From Armatimonadota bacterium (lineage in GTDB: Bacteria > Armatimonadota > UBA5829): DNA of 33,572 nucleotides. The position numbers were made by a program, and so were the translations under genes. Position 1 is the stretch's first letter. Every line of letters begins with the position of its first letter. Of the stretch, positions 9,594 to 17,396 are shown piece by piece. Location of the stretch: positions 1-33,572 of the forward strand of contig JAAYKE010000048.1 of the NCBI GenBank assembly GCA_012522575.1, given 5' to 3'. The notes beneath the pieces are model-generated. The model saw only the letters and a list, made by a program, of their open reading frames with translations. It was not told where the DNA came from and did no database searches.

Positions 9594-10109
9594 ATGACGA
9601 TGGTAGAAATCCGGCAGATGCAGCCGGAAGACCTCACTTCGGTTATGACAATTGAGCGGGAATGCTTCACGATGCCCTGGAGAGAAAGCTCGTATCTTGC
9701 CGAGCTTTCCAACCGTTCCGCTCATTATCTTGTCGCCTGCATCGATTCGGTAATTGTCGGTTTTTGCGGGGAGTGGGTGATAATGGACGAGGCTCACATC
9801 ACCACCCTCGGAGTCGCCTCACAATACCGCGGCCAAAGGATAGGGGAACAACTGCTGATAGCCCTGCTGGAGCAGGCTATGCGCCACAATGCGCGTCGAG
9901 CCACCCTGGAGGTGCGTAAAAGTAATCTCGTTGCACAGCAGCTTTATATCAAATATGGCTTTCGGACGGCTGCCGTCAGGCGCGGCTACTACACCGACAA
10001 TGGAGAGGATGCGCTGGTGATGTGGGTGGATAATCTTTCCACGCTCGAATATGGCGACAAACTCGATGAGCTTAAGCAAAATCTATGGCAGAGCGTGCAG
10101 TCCGCGTGA
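9594..10109 (+). CDS. rimI: Ribosomal protein S18-alanine N-acetyltransferase RimI (GNAT)
   Basis: A 171-residue GNAT acetyltransferase. The RimI hallmarks are IERECFTMPWRESSY near the N-terminus, the acetyl-CoA loop QYRGQRIGEQLL, and the end motif GFRTAAVRRGYYTDNGEDALVMW. RimI acetylates the N-terminal alanine of ribosomal protein S18 using acetyl-CoA in the cytoplasm. ATG 9594 is preferred to the tracked TTG 9573 because GGGGGA lies 8 bases upstream; ATG 9600 is also possible. About 25 residues extend beyond the usual end. The gene overlaps tsaD, an arrangement common in bacteria because RimI, TsaB and TsaD are often clustered. tsaB and tsaE are not in this window. Confidence 0.92.
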   Translation: MTMVEIRQMQPEDLTSVMTIERECFTMPWRESSYLAELSNRSAHYLVACIDSVIVGFCGEWVIMDEAHITTLGVASQYRGQRIGEQLLIALLEQAMRHNARRATLEVRKSNLVAQQLYIKYGFRTAAVRRGYYTDNGEDALVMWVDNLSTLEYGDKLDELKQNLWQSVQSA

Positions 10110-11110
10110 AAGTACTTGGCATAGAAACCAGTTGTGATGAAACCAGCGCCGCCGTCGTGGAAAATGGCGATTGCATCATCTCAAATGTCATCGCCTCTCA
10201 GATTGACATACATTCAAAATACGGCGGAGTAGTGCCCGAAGTAGCCAGCCGACGCCATGTTGAGTTGATATTACCTGTGGTTCAGGAGGCTCTCGATCAG
10301 GCCGGGCTGACTTTTGCAGACATCGGATGCATTGGCGCAATAAACCGTCCCGGATTGATCGGCGCGCTGATCGTGGGAGCCGCCGCCGCCAAGACGATCG
10401 CCTATGGAGCCGACATTCCGCTCGTCGCCTTGCATCATCTGGAAGCCCACATCTATGCCAACTTTCTTACCAATGCGCACATCGAATTTCCCCTTATCTG
10501 TTTGGTCGTATCGGGCGGGCATTCCGATATCGTATATATGACCGGGCATGGGCAGTATCAAATACTTGCGCGCACGCGAGATGATGCCGCAGGGGAGGCA
10601 TTCGACAAATGCGCCCGGGCTTTGGGTTTGGGCTATCCGGGCGGCCCTGTCATAGACAAACTTGCCGGCAGCGGCGATACCAACGCAGTCGATTTCCCTC
10701 GTGCAAAAGTGGGAGACACACTGGATTTCAGTTTCAGCGGCCTGAAAACAGCGGTTATCAGATATGCTCAGAACACGGGGACCCAAACGCGCATTGAGGA
10801 TATCGCGGCCAGCTTCCAGCAGGCGGTGGTCGATGTGCTGACGGATCATACGTTTCGCGCAGTAGAGCAGACGGGCGTCAGGCAGGTGTTGATGGCGGGC
10901 GGCGTTGCTGCGAACAGCTCTTTGCAGGCTGCAATCAAGTCTCGCGGATCAGAACTCGGCATCAGCGTAAATGCGCCTCCTCCCGTTTTATGTACCGACA
11001 ACGCTGCGATGGCCGCCTCAGCCGCATATTACGCCTGCAGACGCGGTGAGAATGCCGGTCTGGATATGGATTGCTTTGCAAGCGAGCCTTTGGGCAGTGC
11101 GCAGAGATAA
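10106..11110 (+). CDS. tsaD: tRNA N6-adenosine threonylcarbamoyltransferase TsaD
   Basis: TsaD transfers the threonylcarbamoyl group to A37 of ANN-decoding tRNAs, acting with TsaB and TsaE. The sequence opens with KVLGIETSCDETSAAVV and has the metal-binding HHLEAH, VVSGGHSDIVYM, and GEAFDKCARALGLGYPGG. I choose GTG 10106, which forms a GTGA overlap with the rimI stop; this gives 334 residues, and the metal ligands fall at His111 and His115, the same numbers as in E. coli TsaD. The tracked ATG at 10085 would add seven residues and overlap rimI by 25 bases. Neither start has a strong Shine-Dalgarno sequence, so translation is probably coupled to rimI. Confidence 0.96.
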   Translation: MKVLGIETSCDETSAAVVENGDCIISNVIASQIDIHSKYGGVVPEVASRRHVELILPVVQEALDQAGLTFADIGCIGAINRPGLIGALIVGAAAAKTIAYGADIPLVALHHLEAHIYANFLTNAHIEFPLICLVVSGGHSDIVYMTGHGQYQILARTRDDAAGEAFDKCARALGLGYPGGPVIDKLAGSGDTNAVDFPRAKVGDTLDFSFSGLKTAVIRYAQNTGTQTRIEDIAASFQQAVVDVLTDHTFRAVEQTGVRQVLMAGGVAANSSLQAAIKSRGSELGISVNAPPPVLCTDNAAMAASAAYYACRRGENAGLDMDCFASEPLGSAQR

Positions 11111-11209
11111 GCCGCCGTTGGTTTGCATAACGCTTCCTGAGCCTGAAAAAGCTGCAAATATGCGTGCCGGTTTATTTGCGCCCTTGACTTGAAAATATAA
11201 CAATAACGC

Positions 11210-11239
11210 TTGTATCACGCGCAGATGTTGTGGTATAAT
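11210..11239 (+). promoter_or_regulatory. Putative promoter for tRNA-Ala
   Basis: TTGTAT (11210-11215), an 18-base spacer and a perfect TATAAT (11234-11239) preceded by TG at the extended -10 position (TGGTATAAT). The tRNA begins 17 bases downstream of the -10 box, consistent with a short leader removed by RNase P. Confidence 0.65.
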
Positions 11240-11256
11240 TTGGTCTGGGACAGCGT

Positions 11257-11332
11257 GGGGCTGTAGTTCAGCTGGGAGAACACCACACTGGCAGTGTGGA
11301 TGTCAGGGGTTCGAGTCCCCTCAGCTCCACCA
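11257..11332 (+). tRNA. tRNA-Ala, anticodon GGC
   Basis: A complete cloverleaf: acceptor GGGGCTG/CAGCTCC, D stem GTTC/GAAC, anticodon stem CCACA/TGTGG around loop CTGGCAG (anticodon GGC), and T stem AGGGG/CCCCT around TTCGAGT. The discriminator is A and CCA is encoded (11330-11332). It reads GCC and GCU codons. The ORF track starts a protein at 11294 inside this tRNA, which cannot be the real start. Confidence 0.97.
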
Positions 11333-11416
11333 TTTTCCATTTACTTCGATGGGCCGCTCACAGTGACTCAAGTATTTGTCCACGGAAAAAAGCTCTCTTC
11401 TGCGGCGGAGCGCGTC

Positions 11417-12097
11417 ATGCTCTTGCTGATAAATGTTTTCGCAATCATTACCCTGTGTTTTGCTATGCCCGGCTCTGCTGTATCGGATTCAGAGTCGAAT
11501 TTTCAGCCGCAGGTTCTTGTGCTGATTATGGGCGGACAGGGCAGCCACGATCTGGTTTCGATAAACTATACCGATGTAGTGCCGCTTTCCACCGCTCAAG
11601 CGGACCTCGATTCGATTGCCAAAATCGGAAATTGGGAGGCCGTGGACGCTCGCGGGGAGACCAGATCATCCGGCGGGCCGAACCCTGTCGACACCACTAG
11701 CATCAGCTTTAAGGCCAAAGGGATCATCGGCTATGACAACGGCTCTCTTCCCATCGAGCCATTCATCACGCCGCTAAAGCGTTTCAAGAACATCGAGATT
11801 GACTATATCGTCCCTTCAGGCATCGAATTCAGAGGCTTGCAGGACTATGAGAATAAATATGTTAAAATACAATTGAAGAGTATGGGTTCAAACGCCCATC
11901 GCTACCGCGTAGTCGTCAAGGACGCGGGCTTTGCCGCACTGGATCTGCCTTTGCTCCAACCGGCAGAACCCGTCGAAGATGAACAAGGCGGACGCACGCT
12001 GGCTCAGCGATTGATGCTGGGGATTGCACTCGGACTTGTCGGCGCGGCAGGGGCGTATATTTTGACTGCTGTAATCATCAGGCGACGGGCTGCTTGA
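11417..12097 (+). CDS. Secreted, C-terminally anchored protein of unknown function
   Basis: I do not recognise the family. The tracked ORF starts inside tRNA-Ala, so I move the start to ATG 11417, which has GGCGGAG just upstream and gives 226 residues beginning with a clear signal peptide (MLLLINVFAIITLCFA, then a likely cleavage near GSA). The middle, rich in beta-prone segments, contains a Gly/Ser/Pro stretch (RSSGGPNPVDT) and no catalytic motif. A single hydrophobic helix (about residues 198-220) followed by RRRAA at the C-terminus suggests a type I membrane topology with most of the protein outside the cytoplasm. It lies directly before three PilT ATPases in the same direction and might be a pilus accessory protein. 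A separate promoter between it and pilT weakens that link. Confidence 0.72.
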   Translation: MLLLINVFAIITLCFAMPGSAVSDSESNFQPQVLVLIMGGQGSHDLVSINYTDVVPLSTAQADLDSIAKIGNWEAVDARGETRSSGGPNPVDTTSISFKAKGIIGYDNGSLPIEPFITPLKRFKNIEIDYIVPSGIEFRGLQDYENKYVKIQLKSMGSNAHRYRVVVKDAGFAALDLPLLQPAEPVEDEQGGRTLAQRLMLGIALGLVGAAGAYILTAVIIRRRAA

Positions 12098-12122
12098 AAG
12101 CCCGGCCCTGAATATGCATAAT
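12094..12122 (+). promoter_or_regulatory. Putative sigma70 promoter for the pilT cluster
   Basis: TTGAAA (12094-12099), a 17-base spacer and CATAAT (12117-12122), each one mismatch from consensus. It overlaps the stop codon of the preceding gene and predicts a start near 12129, about 20 bases before the first pilT ATG, leaving room for the AGAAAGG ribosome-binding site. Confidence 0.55.
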
Positions 12123-12148
12123 TTCATATCTTTAAGAAAGGCTTCCAA

Positions 12149-13219
12149 ATGGCTCTAGATATCAAGCAAATGGCTGCGCAGGCAGCACAGGTCAGGGCAT
12201 CGGACATATTTGTCAAAGCCGGCAACGAGCCGATGATGCGATTGAACGGAAAGATCAGACCTCTGGGCAACGGCTATACAGAACTTACCGGGGAGGATGT
12301 CGAACAGCTTGCTTATGGCATGATGAGCCATGAGCAGATTGGTAGATTCGAACGCAGACACGAACTGGACCTTGCATTTACAGTCGAAGGAGTGGCCAGG
12401 TTTCGCGCAAACGTCTATAAACAGCGCGGCACTATGGGAATGGTTCTGCGGGTCATCCCTCTGGAGATTTATTCTATCGAGCAGTTGGGATTGCCGGAAG
12501 CAGTCGCAAAGTTTGCCGATTTGAGACAGGGACTTGTGCTTGTTACCGGGCCGACGGGATGCGGAAAATCGACCACGCTGGCCGCTATCATCGACCTCAT
12601 CAACCGCAATCGACGCTGCAATATCGTAACGGTTGAAGACCCTATCGAGTTTGTACACCCGGACAAAAAAGCAATCGTGAATCAGCGCGAGATCGGCATC
12701 GACACCGATTCATTTACCGATGCGCTCAAATATGTCGTGCGCCAAAGCCCTGATGTGATTCTCATTGGTGAAATGAGAGACGTGGAGACTATGAACGTAG
12801 CCCTGGCGGCTGCGGAAACCGGCCACCTTGTATTCTCAACGGTTCACACCTGCAGTGCAGCGGAGACGATGGATCGTATTATGAACATGTTCCCGCCGCA
12901 CGACAAGCCGATGGTTTGTATGAGGCTTTCGGTATCTCTCAAGGGCATTGTTTCGCAGAAACTGGTCCCGCGAACCGACAAAGACGCCCGAATCGCCGCT
13001 CTTGAGGTTATGATCGCAAACCCAACCGTCAGCAAACTCATCGAAGAGGGCCGCTCCGGACAGATATATCAGGCGATAGGGGAGGGCGACTTCTGGGGAA
13101 TGCAGACTATGAACCAGAGTTTGGACAGATACTTCAAAGCCGGTATAATCAGCGAAGTGGAAGCTATTGCCAACGCGGGCAACGTAACAGAGCTGCGCCA
13201 GATGATGAGGCGGACATAA
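12149..13219 (+). CDS. pilT: PilT-family type IV pilus retraction ATPase, copy 1 (most divergent, PilU-like features)
   Basis: A 356-residue secretion-superfamily ATPase with an N-terminal PAS-like half and a RecA-like half. It has Walker A GPTGCGKST (Lys140), the Asp box VTVEDPIEF, Walker B DVILIGEMRD and the His box GHLVFSTVHT. Such ATPases form cytoplasmic hexamers that depolymerise pilin to retract type IV pili. This copy differs from the next two: where canonical PilT has AIRNLIRE it reads TVSKLIEEGRSGQ, and its end contains GMQTMNQSLD, closer to PilU-type proteins. Nucleotide-binding residues are intact, so it is probably active. It starts with ATG after AGAAAGG and is separated from copy 2 by about 80 bases. 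Confidence 0.93.
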   Translation: MALDIKQMAAQAAQVRASDIFVKAGNEPMMRLNGKIRPLGNGYTELTGEDVEQLAYGMMSHEQIGRFERRHELDLAFTVEGVARFRANVYKQRGTMGMVLRVIPLEIYSIEQLGLPEAVAKFADLRQGLVLVTGPTGCGKSTTLAAIIDLINRNRRCNIVTVEDPIEFVHPDKKAIVNQREIGIDTDSFTDALKYVVRQSPDVILIGEMRDVETMNVALAAAETGHLVFSTVHTCSAAETMDRIMNMFPPHDKPMVCMRLSVSLKGIVSQKLVPRTDKDARIAALEVMIANPTVSKLIEEGRSGQIYQAIGEGDFWGMQTMNQSLDRYFKAGIISEVEAIANAGNVTELRQMMRRT

Positions 13220-13303
13220 ATCTGCCTCAAAAATCTATTTATTGTCTAACCTGGCGTCGAACGCTCAGGGCTTAGGCAGTGATATTCGCAAGGAGTGATG
13301 TTG

Positions 13304-14389
13304 TTGCATATAGATGAATTGCTCCGCGAACTGGTTGAAAAAGAGGGTTCGGACCTGCACCTCAAGGTCGGTGAGCCTCCCGTTTTTCGCGTCCACGGGA
13401 AGCTCATACGAACGTCTTTTCCTGTCGTGACTGCCACGGAGGACTATCTATTCCCGATTCTCAATGAAGAACGCAGGGAGAGGTTTGCCCGGAACATGGA
13501 GCTTGACCTCTCCTATGAGATCGAGGGTTGTTCCAGATTCAGGGTGAATTGCTTCCGTCAGCGCGGGCAAATGGGAGCTGTGCTGCGCGCTATTCCGGTG
13601 CGGATCAAAACTATCGATGAGCTGATGCTCCCGCAGATTGCCAAAGACATCTGCATGCGTCCCAGAGGGTTGGTTCTGGTGACCGGCCCGACCGGATCGG
13701 GAAAATCCACCACTCTGGCTGCAATGGTCGATCACGTCAATCGAAATCGACGCTGCAACATCATCACCATCGAAGACCCCATAGAGTTTGTTCACGTGGA
13801 CAATAAAAGCGCGATCAACCAGCGCGAAATAGAGATCGATACGCATTCGTTTGCGGCGGCCCTCAAACACGTAATGCGACAGAATCCCGATGTCATTTTA
13901 GTAGGGGAAATGAGAGACCTGGAAACCATCGCGCTGGCCATCACTGCGGCGGAAACAGGCCACCTGGTATTTGCCACCCTGCACACTACCGACGCGCCTC
14001 AGACTATCGACCGTGTCATTGACGTGTTTCCTCCTGAACAGCAAAATCAGATACGGATGCAGCTTTCGGTGACGATACAGGCGATCATTTCTCAGACTCT
14101 GTTGAAGCGGGTCGATGTCGAGGGCAGAGTGGCGGCGTTTGAGGTGATGGTGGCGACTCCCGCCATTCGCACCCTGGTCAGGGAAGGCAAAACCCATCAG
14201 ATTTATTCAGATATCCAGGCAGGAGGGGAGCACGGGATGGTATCGCTGGATCAGTATCTCATCAGCCTGTTAAAAAAGCGCTGGATATCGTTCGACGACG
14301 CGCTCAACAAGGCATCCAACCCGCGCGAGTTCGAGCAGCTTGCTTCGCGACAGTTGCAACAGCCATTGCAGCCGAGGGCCAACCTATGA
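13304..14389 (+). CDS. pilT: PilT-family type IV pilus retraction ATPase, copy 2
   Basis: A second full-length PilT ATPase of 361 residues. It has Walker A GPTGSGKST (Lys134), ITIEDPIEF, Walker B DVILVGEMRDLET, the His box GHLVFATLHT and AIRTLVREGKTHQIYS, which is the PilT C-terminal motif. The tracked start (GTG 13295) lies inside the AAGGAG at 13290-13295, and ATG 13298 is only 2 bases from it. A TTG at 13304 has the ideal 8-base spacing and yields the family-typical opening HIDELLRELVEKEGSDLHLK, so I use it; TTG 13301 is also possible. The stop overlaps the ATG of copy 3 (ATGA). Its N-terminal half is clearly related to copy 3. Confidence 0.93.
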   Translation: MHIDELLRELVEKEGSDLHLKVGEPPVFRVHGKLIRTSFPVVTATEDYLFPILNEERRERFARNMELDLSYEIEGCSRFRVNCFRQRGQMGAVLRAIPVRIKTIDELMLPQIAKDICMRPRGLVLVTGPTGSGKSTTLAAMVDHVNRNRRCNIITIEDPIEFVHVDNKSAINQREIEIDTHSFAAALKHVMRQNPDVILVGEMRDLETIALAITAAETGHLVFATLHTTDAPQTIDRVIDVFPPEQQNQIRMQLSVTIQAIISQTLLKRVDVEGRVAAFEVMVATPAIRTLVREGKTHQIYSDIQAGGEHGMVSLDQYLISLLKKRWISFDDALNKASNPREFEQLASRQLQQPLQPRANL

Positions 14390-15465
14390 GCATAACGGTT
14401 GATGAACTCCTGAAAAAGACCGTTGAGCGTGACGGAAGCGACCTCCATCTCAAGGCCGACAGCCGTCCCCTTATCAGGATATACGGCGAGTTGATGCCCG
14501 TAGCAGAAGTCGACCCGATGGAACACGAACTGGTGAGAAAACTGGCCTACAGCATTATGTCAGAGTCCCAGCGGGAGCGTTTCGACAAAGAATGGGAACT
14601 GGATATGGCCTATGTCATTGAGGGAGTAGCCCGCTTCCGTGTCAACGCCTTTATCCAGCGCGGAAACGTGGGACTGGTTTTCAGGGTCATTCCCATTCGA
14701 ATTCAGACAATGGAGGAGCTTGATCTGCCTGCTGTCTGCAAATACTTCGCGGAAAGGCCGAGGGGACTGGTGCTTGTCACGGGGCCGGCGGGTTCCGGCA
14801 AATCCACCACCCAGGCGGCTATGATCGACTATATCAATAAGCGGGAACCCTGCCATATAGTCACCGTCGAGGACCCTGTCGAATTTCTGCACGAAGATGT
14901 GCAGGCGTTGATCAATCAGCGAGAACTAGACACCGATACGCTTTCGTTTGCAAACGCGCTGAAATACGTATTGCGGCAGGACCCGGACGTTATTTTAGTC
15001 GGCGAAATGAGAGACCTCGAAACAATCCAGCTTGCCATAACCGCAGCCGAGACAGGACATCTGGTTTTTGCCACCCTGCATACTCCCGATGCCGTGCAGA
15101 CGATAGACCGCGTCATCGACGTGTTTCCGATGTATCAGCAAGCCCAGGTTCGGATGCAGCTTGCGGTCAATCTCATCGGAGTCACCTCCCAGACCCTCGT
15201 GCGCAGGGTAGGGGGCAAGGGCAGGGTAGCCGCGTTCGAGACGCTTGTCGCCGTCTCTTCGATCCGCAATATGATCCGCGAATCCAAAACATTTCAGATA
15301 TCCTCTATGATACAAACCGGAGCCAGGCAGGGGATGATGACCCTGGATCAATACCTGGCGCAACTTGTTAAGGCCGGCAAGGTGACCAGAGAAGATGCCT
15401 ATCAGAAGGCGTCCAACCACAGGGAATTCGAGGCTCTGTTAGAGAGCAGCCAACCCCGCAAATAA
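14386..15465 (+). CDS. pilT: PilT-family type IV pilus retraction ATPase, copy 3
   Basis: A third PilT ATPase of 359 residues, translationally coupled to copy 2 by a 4-base overlap. It opens with ITVDELLKKTVERDGSDLHL and has Walker A GPAGSGKST (Lys139), VTVEDPVEF, Walker B DVILVGEMRDLET, the His box GHLVFATLHT, SIRNMIRESKTFQI (the PilT C-terminal motif) and GMMTLDQYL. All catalytic elements are present. No pilin, pilB, pilC or pilM-Q gene is visible, so this is a cluster of retraction-type ATPases only. The next gene lies on the other strand with an 18-base gap. Confidence 0.93.
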   Translation: MSITVDELLKKTVERDGSDLHLKADSRPLIRIYGELMPVAEVDPMEHELVRKLAYSIMSESQRERFDKEWELDMAYVIEGVARFRVNAFIQRGNVGLVFRVIPIRIQTMEELDLPAVCKYFAERPRGLVLVTGPAGSGKSTTQAAMIDYINKREPCHIVTVEDPVEFLHEDVQALINQRELDTDTLSFANALKYVLRQDPDVILVGEMRDLETIQLAITAAETGHLVFATLHTPDAVQTIDRVIDVFPMYQQAQVRMQLAVNLIGVTSQTLVRRVGGKGRVAAFETLVAVSSIRNMIRESKTFQISSMIQTGARQGMMTLDQYLAQLVKAGKVTREDAYQKASNHREFEALLESSQPRK

Positions 15466-15483
15466 TCCCGACTACTGCACTGC

Positions 15484-16377
15484 TTAGGACGCCGCCCGCA
15501 TCAATTCATTGTAGTTTTGCTCCAGCACGGCGATGGCATCGGTCAGCGTAGCCTCATTCAGTGAGACCTCGTACAAAAACGGCCCTGAATATTTAATTTC
15601 CCGCAAAGCGTGAATGAACCCTGTCCAGTCGATCACGCCTTTGGTAGGCAGCCAGTGACGTTCATCAACATCGTCATAATCGGATATGTGAAGAGTCACG
15701 ATGCGCTTTCCCAGAGTGCGCACAACTTCTGCCAGAGCGCTTGCAGGGAAGCAATGATTGACATCAAGGCAGATGCCCGCGTTGGGTCTGTCGATGAGTT
15801 CGAGCATGGTCAGCAGTTCCGGAGCCGAGTTTCCTATGCACTGTCGTGGCAGAATCTCCACAGCCACGGTTATGCCATATCCGGCGCATACGTCGGCTAC
15901 GCTCGCGATGCTCTTTGCGGCCAGCTCAACTCGTTGTTCTCTGGATATGCTTACGGGCGCTTCAAGGGCGCTATGAACGGTCAACACCTTAGCTCCCAGT
16001 CCGTGCCCAATCTCCGCTGCTCGGCAGACCCATTTGACCGATTGCAGACGCATCTCGTCATCCGGGGAAGCAAGATCAACGCCGGTAAATGGCGCGTGCA
16101 CCGACCATACTTCGCAGTTGTCTCCGATGTTTCTGAACATTTCCACGATCGGATTGTTCAGGCCGGAATCCAACATCGCGACCGTGAGAAAATATTCCAG
16201 GCTCCTGATCTCGGAGTTGGCAATCGCAACTCCGGCCTCGCGTGCAATCGACGCCAGTCGCCTGTATTCATCGTCTGTATAGCTGGTTGTTTTGTAGATG
16301 CCCGCAGCGAAGTCGTCAGGTATGCACCGGCACAACCCGGAAGTCGACGTGCCCAGTCTAAGTGGATTTTGTTTCAT
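15484..16377 (-). CDS. Sugar phosphate isomerase/epimerase family protein (xylose isomerase-like TIM barrel)
   Basis: A 297-residue protein of the AP endonuclease 2/xylose isomerase-like TIM-barrel family. Metal-site positions are suggested by VWSVHAPF, TVAVEILPR, GICLDVNHC, TLHISDYDD and FLYEVSLNE, which supply the His, Glu, Asp, His and Glu ligands usual for these divalent-metal enzymes. Members interconvert ketoses or act on inosose and related compounds; the substrate cannot be told from sequence alone. The track starts at 16404, but ATG 16377 has GGGAG 6 bases upstream and gives the typical opening. It diverges from a second TIM-barrel gene, with about 150 bases between them. Confidence 0.85.
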   Translation of the reverse strand: MKQNPLRLGTSTSGLCRCIPDDFAAGIYKTTSYTDDEYRRLASIAREAGVAIANSEIRSLEYFLTVAMLDSGLNNPIVEMFRNIGDNCEVWSVHAPFTGVDLASPDDEMRLQSVKWVCRAAEIGHGLGAKVLTVHSALEAPVSISREQRVELAAKSIASVADVCAGYGITVAVEILPRQCIGNSAPELLTMLELIDRPNAGICLDVNHCFPASALAEVVRTLGKRIVTLHISDYDDVDERHWLPTKGVIDWTGFIHALREIKYSGPFLYEVSLNEATLTDAIAVLEQNYNELMRAAS

Positions 16378-16439
16378 AATAACTCCCGCCCAAGATATAC
16401 TCAATATAAGTATTACTTAGCTCTTTCGCGCCGGTTTCC

Positions 16440-16468
16440 TTGACATGGTTTTGTGTGTCTAGTAACAT
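16440..16468 (+). promoter_or_regulatory. Putative sigma70 promoter for the rightward isomerase-foldase unit
   Basis: A consensus TTGACA (16440-16445), a 17-base spacer and TAACAT (16463-16468). Predicted start is near 16475, giving a 5' leader of about 57 bases that contains a 9-bp hairpin before the ATG at 16532. Confidence 0.6.
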
Positions 16469-16482
16469 TTAAGGGCGTAATG

Positions 16483-16508
16483 GAGAGAATGTCATCGGGC
16501 ATTCTCTC
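16483..16508 (+). promoter_or_regulatory. 9-bp hairpin in the 5' leader of the TIM-barrel gene
   Basis: GAGAGAATG (16483-16491) pairs perfectly with CATTCTCTC (16500-16508) across an 8-base loop. It begins about 8 bases after the predicted transcription start and ends 23 bases before the ATG. There is no T-run, so it is not a normal terminator. As DNA it is also an inverted repeat that a regulator could bind. Confidence 0.45.
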
Positions 16509-16531
16509 TGCTTGCCAATGGGGGTTGGAAC

Positions 16532-17380
16532 ATGCGGCTTTCAGTTATCACAGACGAAATTTCGATGGACCTCGAGCATGCGCTTGATGTAATGAAAGAA
16601 TACGGCTGCACGGGCGCGGAAATCAGAAGCCTGTGGGGGACAAATATCGGTGAACTTTCTGACGAGCAGGTTGATAAGGCGCTTGCTATTCTGGATAAGG
16701 CGGGGCTGGAAGTCTGCTGTCTGGCGTCTCCGCTGTTCAAATGCGAACTTGAAGAATCCGCAGGGGGCCAGGTGGGCAATACTCATCAGGCCGGCGAGCG
16801 AACCGCACAGCAGCAACTGGATTTGCTCAAACTTCTCCACAAGCGGGCAAACCAATTCAAAACGCGCAATATAAGGACATTTGCATACTGGAGAAGAGGT
16901 GAACTCACTCCGAAAATAGAAGAAGCGATAGCCGACGGAATGGCAGATGCCATAAAATATGCCGAGGACAACGATCTGATGCTGCTGATGGAAAATGAGC
17001 ACGATTGTTATCTGGGCACAGGCGCGGAAACTGCCAGATTTCTGTCTCGAATCAATTCCCCTGCTTTGAGGGCCTGCTGGGATCCGGGCAACGGATTTGC
17101 CGCGGGCGAGCAGCCATATCCCGAGAGTTATAACGCGATTGCCAGCTTTGTGGAGCACGTACACATCAAAGACGTGGAACTCCTTGCGAGCGGCAAATAT
17201 CGTTTTATAGTATGTGGTGAGGGCGAGGTGGACTACCCGGGCCATTTTGCCGCACTGAAGGCCGATGGCTATAAGGGCTATCTGTCCGTAGAAACCCACT
17301 ATAAGCCATTTGGCGGAACAGCCGAGCAGGGGACCAGACTATCCCTGCAGGGCTTGCTGAAGCTGTTGTCTGAGTGTTGA
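16532..17380 (+). CDS. Sugar phosphate isomerase/epimerase family protein (TIM barrel), second copy
   Basis: A 282-residue TIM-barrel protein of the xylose isomerase-like family. It opens with RLSVITDEIS and GCTGAEIRSLWGTN, and shows putative metal ligands in LLMENEHD (Glu), RACWDPGNGF (Asp), EHVHIKDVE (His) and LSVETHYKP (Glu). The probable role is aldose-ketose or inosose-type isomerisation or epimerisation in the cytoplasm; the substrate is unknown. The ATG follows GGGGGTTGG. The next gene begins 16 bases after its stop, with its own strong GGAGG, so the two are probably co-transcribed even though no functional link is obvious. Sequence identity to the divergent neighbour is low by eye, so this is not a recent duplication. 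Confidence 0.87.
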   Translation: MRLSVITDEISMDLEHALDVMKEYGCTGAEIRSLWGTNIGELSDEQVDKALAILDKAGLEVCCLASPLFKCELEESAGGQVGNTHQAGERTAQQQLDLLKLLHKRANQFKTRNIRTFAYWRRGELTPKIEEAIADGMADAIKYAEDNDLMLLMENEHDCYLGTGAETARFLSRINSPALRACWDPGNGFAAGEQPYPESYNAIASFVEHVHIKDVELLASGKYRFIVCGEGEVDYPGHFAALKADGYKGYLSVETHYKPFGGTAEQGTRLSLQGLLKLLSEC

Positions 17381-17396
17381 TCGGAGGATCTACTGC

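Noticed and set aside
9467-9712. N-terminal 82 residues of the tracked MATE ORF
   Set aside because: Hydrophilic, antisense to the conserved start of rimI, and absent from the family.
11294-11416. N-terminal extension of the secreted unknown protein
   Set aside because: It begins inside tRNA-Ala and translates its T arm (GVRVPSAPP, typical of tRNA read-through). The real start has its own ribosome-binding site and signal peptide.
13222-13279. Inverted repeat CTGCCT/AGGCAG and a bulged GCGT/ACGC stem between pilT copies 1 and 2
   Set aside because: Stems are too short or too distant to distinguish from chance; no T-run or conserved regulatory motif.
15610-16443. 277-aa plus-strand ORF over the first TIM-barrel gene
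   Set aside because: Antisense shadow with no family features; it also crosses the divergent promoter region.
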